Below, piece by piece: positions 13,981-16,081 of a DNA stretch of 16,081 nucleotides (positions are counted from its first letter, which is position 1; every line of letters starts with the position of its first letter). The notes under the pieces were generated by a model. It searched no databases. It was given only the letters and a program-made list of their open reading frames with translations, and had not been told where the DNA came from. The translations under genes were made by a program, and so were the position numbers. The DNA comes from CAKUFA01 sp963656345 (GTDB lineage Bacteria > Bacillota > Clostridia > Christensenellales > Aristaeellaceae): the NCBI GenBank assembly GCA_963656345.1, contig CAVKHY010000054.1, positions 1-16,081 of the forward strand. The letters are read 5' to 3'.

Positions 13981-15954
13981 ATGTATAAGATGAAACGACG
14001 GCTATTGATGATGCTGCTTGCGGCGGCGGCACTGGTGTGCCTGTGTGCCTTTGCCTCTGCAGAAACCAGCCCCCTGAAGGTCAGCATGGAGCTGAGCTCC
14101 AACACCTTCACAGAGCCTAAGACCATCACCGTATCCATTCAGGTGTCCAACACCGGTGAAGGCGATATGCCCGGTGCCTGCACCCTTTATTACCCCAACG
14201 GCAAGCAGGTGGAGGAATTCGGCGCCCCCGTGCTGTCCGTAGGCACCTCCAAGACCTGGAGCGGCACCTGGAAAGTGACCCAGGCGCAGCTGGATGCGGG
14301 AAAGATCACCTTCAAGCTGAAATACCCCATGTACAACGATGCCGGGGAACTGGTCAACAAGAGCTACAGCTTCTCCAAGAAGATCATCTATGAAGGAGCT
14401 GCCGCCAGCCTGGAGATCAACCGGACCATTGCTCCCACCACGGCACAGAAGGGGCAGGAAGTCACCATTACCTATGACATTGTCAACTCCGGCAACGTGG
14501 ACGTAACGGACGTGACCATTAAGGAGAACAGCAGCATTTCCTCCAAGTCCGGCAAGATCGACAAAGTGGCCGCCGGCACAAAGGAAAGCTACACCTTCAC
14601 CGTGAAGATGGGCACGAAGAACCTGACCAGCCAGCCCACCATTACCTATAAAGCGGACGGCAAAACCCAGACGGTGAAGAAGGATGCCGCCACCATCAAG
14701 TATGGTCAGGTGAACATGACCGCCGGACTGACCGCCGATAAAAAAGGCGGCGTGCCCGGGGACACGGTGAAGCTGACCCTGAAGATTAAGAACACCGGCA
14801 AGGTGGATTATCAGAACGTCACCGTGACCGACGCCACCCTGGGAGAAGTTTTCAGCGGCCAAACCGTGGCTGCCGGGAAAACCCTGACCCTGGAAAAAGA
14901 CATTACCATCGACCAGACGACGGACTATCAATTCACCATTAAGGCACAAACCTCGGACGGCACCGATGCGGAAACCGTGTCCGGCCGCGTTACGGTCACG
15001 GCGGCCGACCCTGCCAAGGTGATTGACCTGACCGTGGAAGCCGTAGCCGACCGCAGCGTGGTGTATACCATCCCCGGCACGGTGCGTTTCACCGTCAGCG
15101 TTACCAACAACAGCCAGATCGATGTATCCAACGTAACGGTGTACGCCGTGGATACCCAGCTGTATTCCTTCCCCAGCATTCTTGCCGGGGAAACCCGCAG
15201 CTTCGTCCGGGATGTGAACATCTCCATGGCCGGTCAGTTCGCCTTTAACGCACGCTGTCGGGACCAGCTGGACGAAACCGTCACCTTCACCAGTAACACG
15301 GTGCCCATCACCTATGAAACCCCCACGGCCGTGCCCACGGAAGCCCCCATTGTGACCCCGCCGGAACCTGTGCACGAAGAAATCCCCACAACCGACGGTC
15401 TGCCTTCCTATGTGGACGGCATCCAGAGTGCTTTGGCGGTGATCAAGTGGATCTGCATTGTGCTGGCGGCTGCCGGCGCTGCCCTGGTTGCTGTTGCCTT
15501 TGTCCGCCGGAAGCAGCTCAAGCATGAATCCGACCAGGCCCTGGATCACCTGGAGCTGGGCGCTTACCGGGATTACAGCCAGCCTGCGGACGAGGAAGAG
15601 CAGCCCGTCAGCAAGGCAGATGATCCTGTGACCCGTCCCATTGGGGAAGATGCTGAAGCCCCTGATGACGGTGATGAAGCAGAAGACGAGCAGGAAGCCC
15701 CGGTGGCCGAAGAAGGGGACATCATGGCTGAAACCCTGGCTCGGCTTTACCCCAACCGGAAGAAAGCCGCCGATGCGGATGTAACCATCGAAGAGGATCA
15801 GGAAGAGCAGCCTGAGGAAGAGCCTCTGCCCGAAGAGAACGATGAGGAAGCTCCTGCTGATGCGGAGGAGCCTGCCGCCGATGAGTCCGCCGCTGACGCT
15901 CCTGCTACGGCAGACAGCTATGCCCGCCGCCGTCGCCGCCGCACGGAGGAGTAA
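13981..15954 (+). CDS. Surface-anchored Ig-like repeat protein with acidic cytoplasmic tail
   Basis: Secreted, membrane-anchored protein of 657 residues with unknown role. Residues 1-27 are a signal peptide (cleavage after ASA). Residues about 30-445 hold four Ig-like/CARDB- or DUF11-like repeats of about 100 residues with recurring motifs: VSNTGEGD (55-62), IVNSGNVDVTDVTI (167-180), IKNTGKVDYQNVTV (269-282) and VTNNSQIDVSNVTV (374-387). A Pro/Thr/Glu linker (446-472) precedes one membrane helix (485-508) and RRK. The cytoplasmic tail (515-657) is strongly acidic, includes ETLARLYPNRKK (584-595), and ends with six arginines then TEE. The start is supported by the signal peptide, but the ribosome binding site (13952-13958) is about 22 nt away, with a small CAGC/GCTG hairpin between. 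It is monocistronic. It could be an adhesin, an envelope organiser or a sensor. Confidence 0.85.
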   Translation: MYKMKRRLLMMLLAAAALVCLCAFASAETSPLKVSMELSSNTFTEPKTITVSIQVSNTGEGDMPGACTLYYPNGKQVEEFGAPVLSVGTSKTWSGTWKVTQAQLDAGKITFKLKYPMYNDAGELVNKSYSFSKKIIYEGAAASLEINRTIAPTTAQKGQEVTITYDIVNSGNVDVTDVTIKENSSISSKSGKIDKVAAGTKESYTFTVKMGTKNLTSQPTITYKADGKTQTVKKDAATIKYGQVNMTAGLTADKKGGVPGDTVKLTLKIKNTGKVDYQNVTVTDATLGEVFSGQTVAAGKTLTLEKDITIDQTTDYQFTIKAQTSDGTDAETVSGRVTVTAADPAKVIDLTVEAVADRSVVYTIPGTVRFTVSVTNNSQIDVSNVTVYAVDTQLYSFPSILAGETRSFVRDVNISMAGQFAFNARCRDQLDETVTFTSNTVPITYETPTAVPTEAPIVTPPEPVHEEIPTTDGLPSYVDGIQSALAVIKWICIVLAAAGAALVAVAFVRRKQLKHESDQALDHLELGAYRDYSQPADEEEQPVSKADDPVTRPIGEDAEAPDDGDEAEDEQEAPVAEEGDIMAETLARLYPNRKKAADADVTIEEDQEEQPEEEPLPEENDEEAPADAEEPAADESAADAPATADSYARRRRRRTEE

Positions 15955-15961
15955 AAAGGTT

Positions 15962-15990
15962 CATGGTCACTCCGTAAGTGAGCGTCCATG
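15962..15990 (+). other. Bulged hairpin in the 3' untranslated region
   Basis: CATGG pairs with CCATG, enclosing TCACT/AGTGA with a 5-nt loop and a 4-nt bulge. It lies between the stop codon at 15954 and the terminator at 16011. No U-tract follows; a role as a 3' stabiliser is possible. Confidence 0.45.
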
Positions 15991-16010
15991 CTGCATCAAA
16001 GTTTGAAGGT

Positions 16011-16047
16011 GCCTGTCGTCTGTGTTATGCAGACGACAGGCTTTTTT
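16011..16047 (+). terminator. Rho-independent terminator
   Basis: Perfect 12-bp stem GCCTGTCGTCTG (16011-16022) with CAGACGACAGGC (16030-16041), a 7-nt loop and six T. It ends the Ig-like protein transcript. The remaining 34 bp to the window edge show nothing. Confidence 0.95.
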
Positions 16048-16081
16048 ACTGCGTTCCGGCAGGAAGCTATCTTTTCTGTGC

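Noticed and set aside
14002..15549. A 515-codon minus-strand open frame
   Set aside because: Antisense shadow of the Ig-repeat gene, rich in His and Gly, with no start signals.
1..16081. CRISPR array, toxin-antitoxin pair or phage-defence genes
   Set aside because: No regularly spaced direct repeats, and none of the credible genes belongs to a defence family I recognise.

Overview
The window looks like a piece of chromosome from an uncultured, anaerobic, low-motility-type Firmicute (class Clostridia). The evidence is an RNase Y gene, strong AGGAGG ribosome binding sites, sigma-A promoters with consensus or near-consensus hexamers, a lipobox substrate-binding protein and moderately high G+C. 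The style of the cleaved signal peptides recalls Christensenellales/Aristaeellaceae gut and rumen bacteria. That placement is inference, and no 16S rRNA gene or other clade-defining gene is present.

Left part (1-3905). A minus-strand operon encodes a family-5 substrate-binding protein (711-2360), followed by the start of a DppB-like permease that runs off the left edge (1-534). A terminator/attenuator hairpin lies between the two genes. An imidazolonepropionase/prolidase-like amidohydrolase (2636-3856) diverges from this operon from its own promoter, which suggests that it processes what the transporter imports. A bidirectional terminator separates it from the convergent rny gene.

Centre-left (3917-5910). 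rny (RNase Y, minus strand) is preceded by about 400 bp without a credible protein. This stretch contains a near-consensus promoter, many inverted repeats and a terminator only about 50 bp before rny. The transcript would be about 340 nt, either a free structured RNA or a long regulatory leader of rny. It matches no RNA family I can recall and is the best candidate for something undescribed.

Centre-right (5968-13335). A TetR-family regulator (minus) diverges from a six-gene plus-strand operon. The operon encodes two permeases, two ATPases, a lipoprotein substrate-binding protein and a bicupin of unknown function. The divergent region holds a consensus promoter whose -10 box abuts two tandem TTGAAC-N2-GTTCAA palindromes, an obvious operator for the TetR protein. 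The operon ends in a very strong terminator. It looks like a substrate-induced import and catabolism cassette for a peptide or other small solute, with the cupin as the presumed enzyme or sensor.

Right part (13507-16081). A tRNA-Arg(CCT) gene (minus) has its own promoter and terminator. It is followed by a region rich in inverted repeats, including a 62-bp hairpin. Last is a monocistronic gene for a 657-residue surface protein with a signal peptide, about four Ig-like repeats, one membrane segment and a long acidic cytoplasmic tail ending in six arginines, followed by a perfect terminator.
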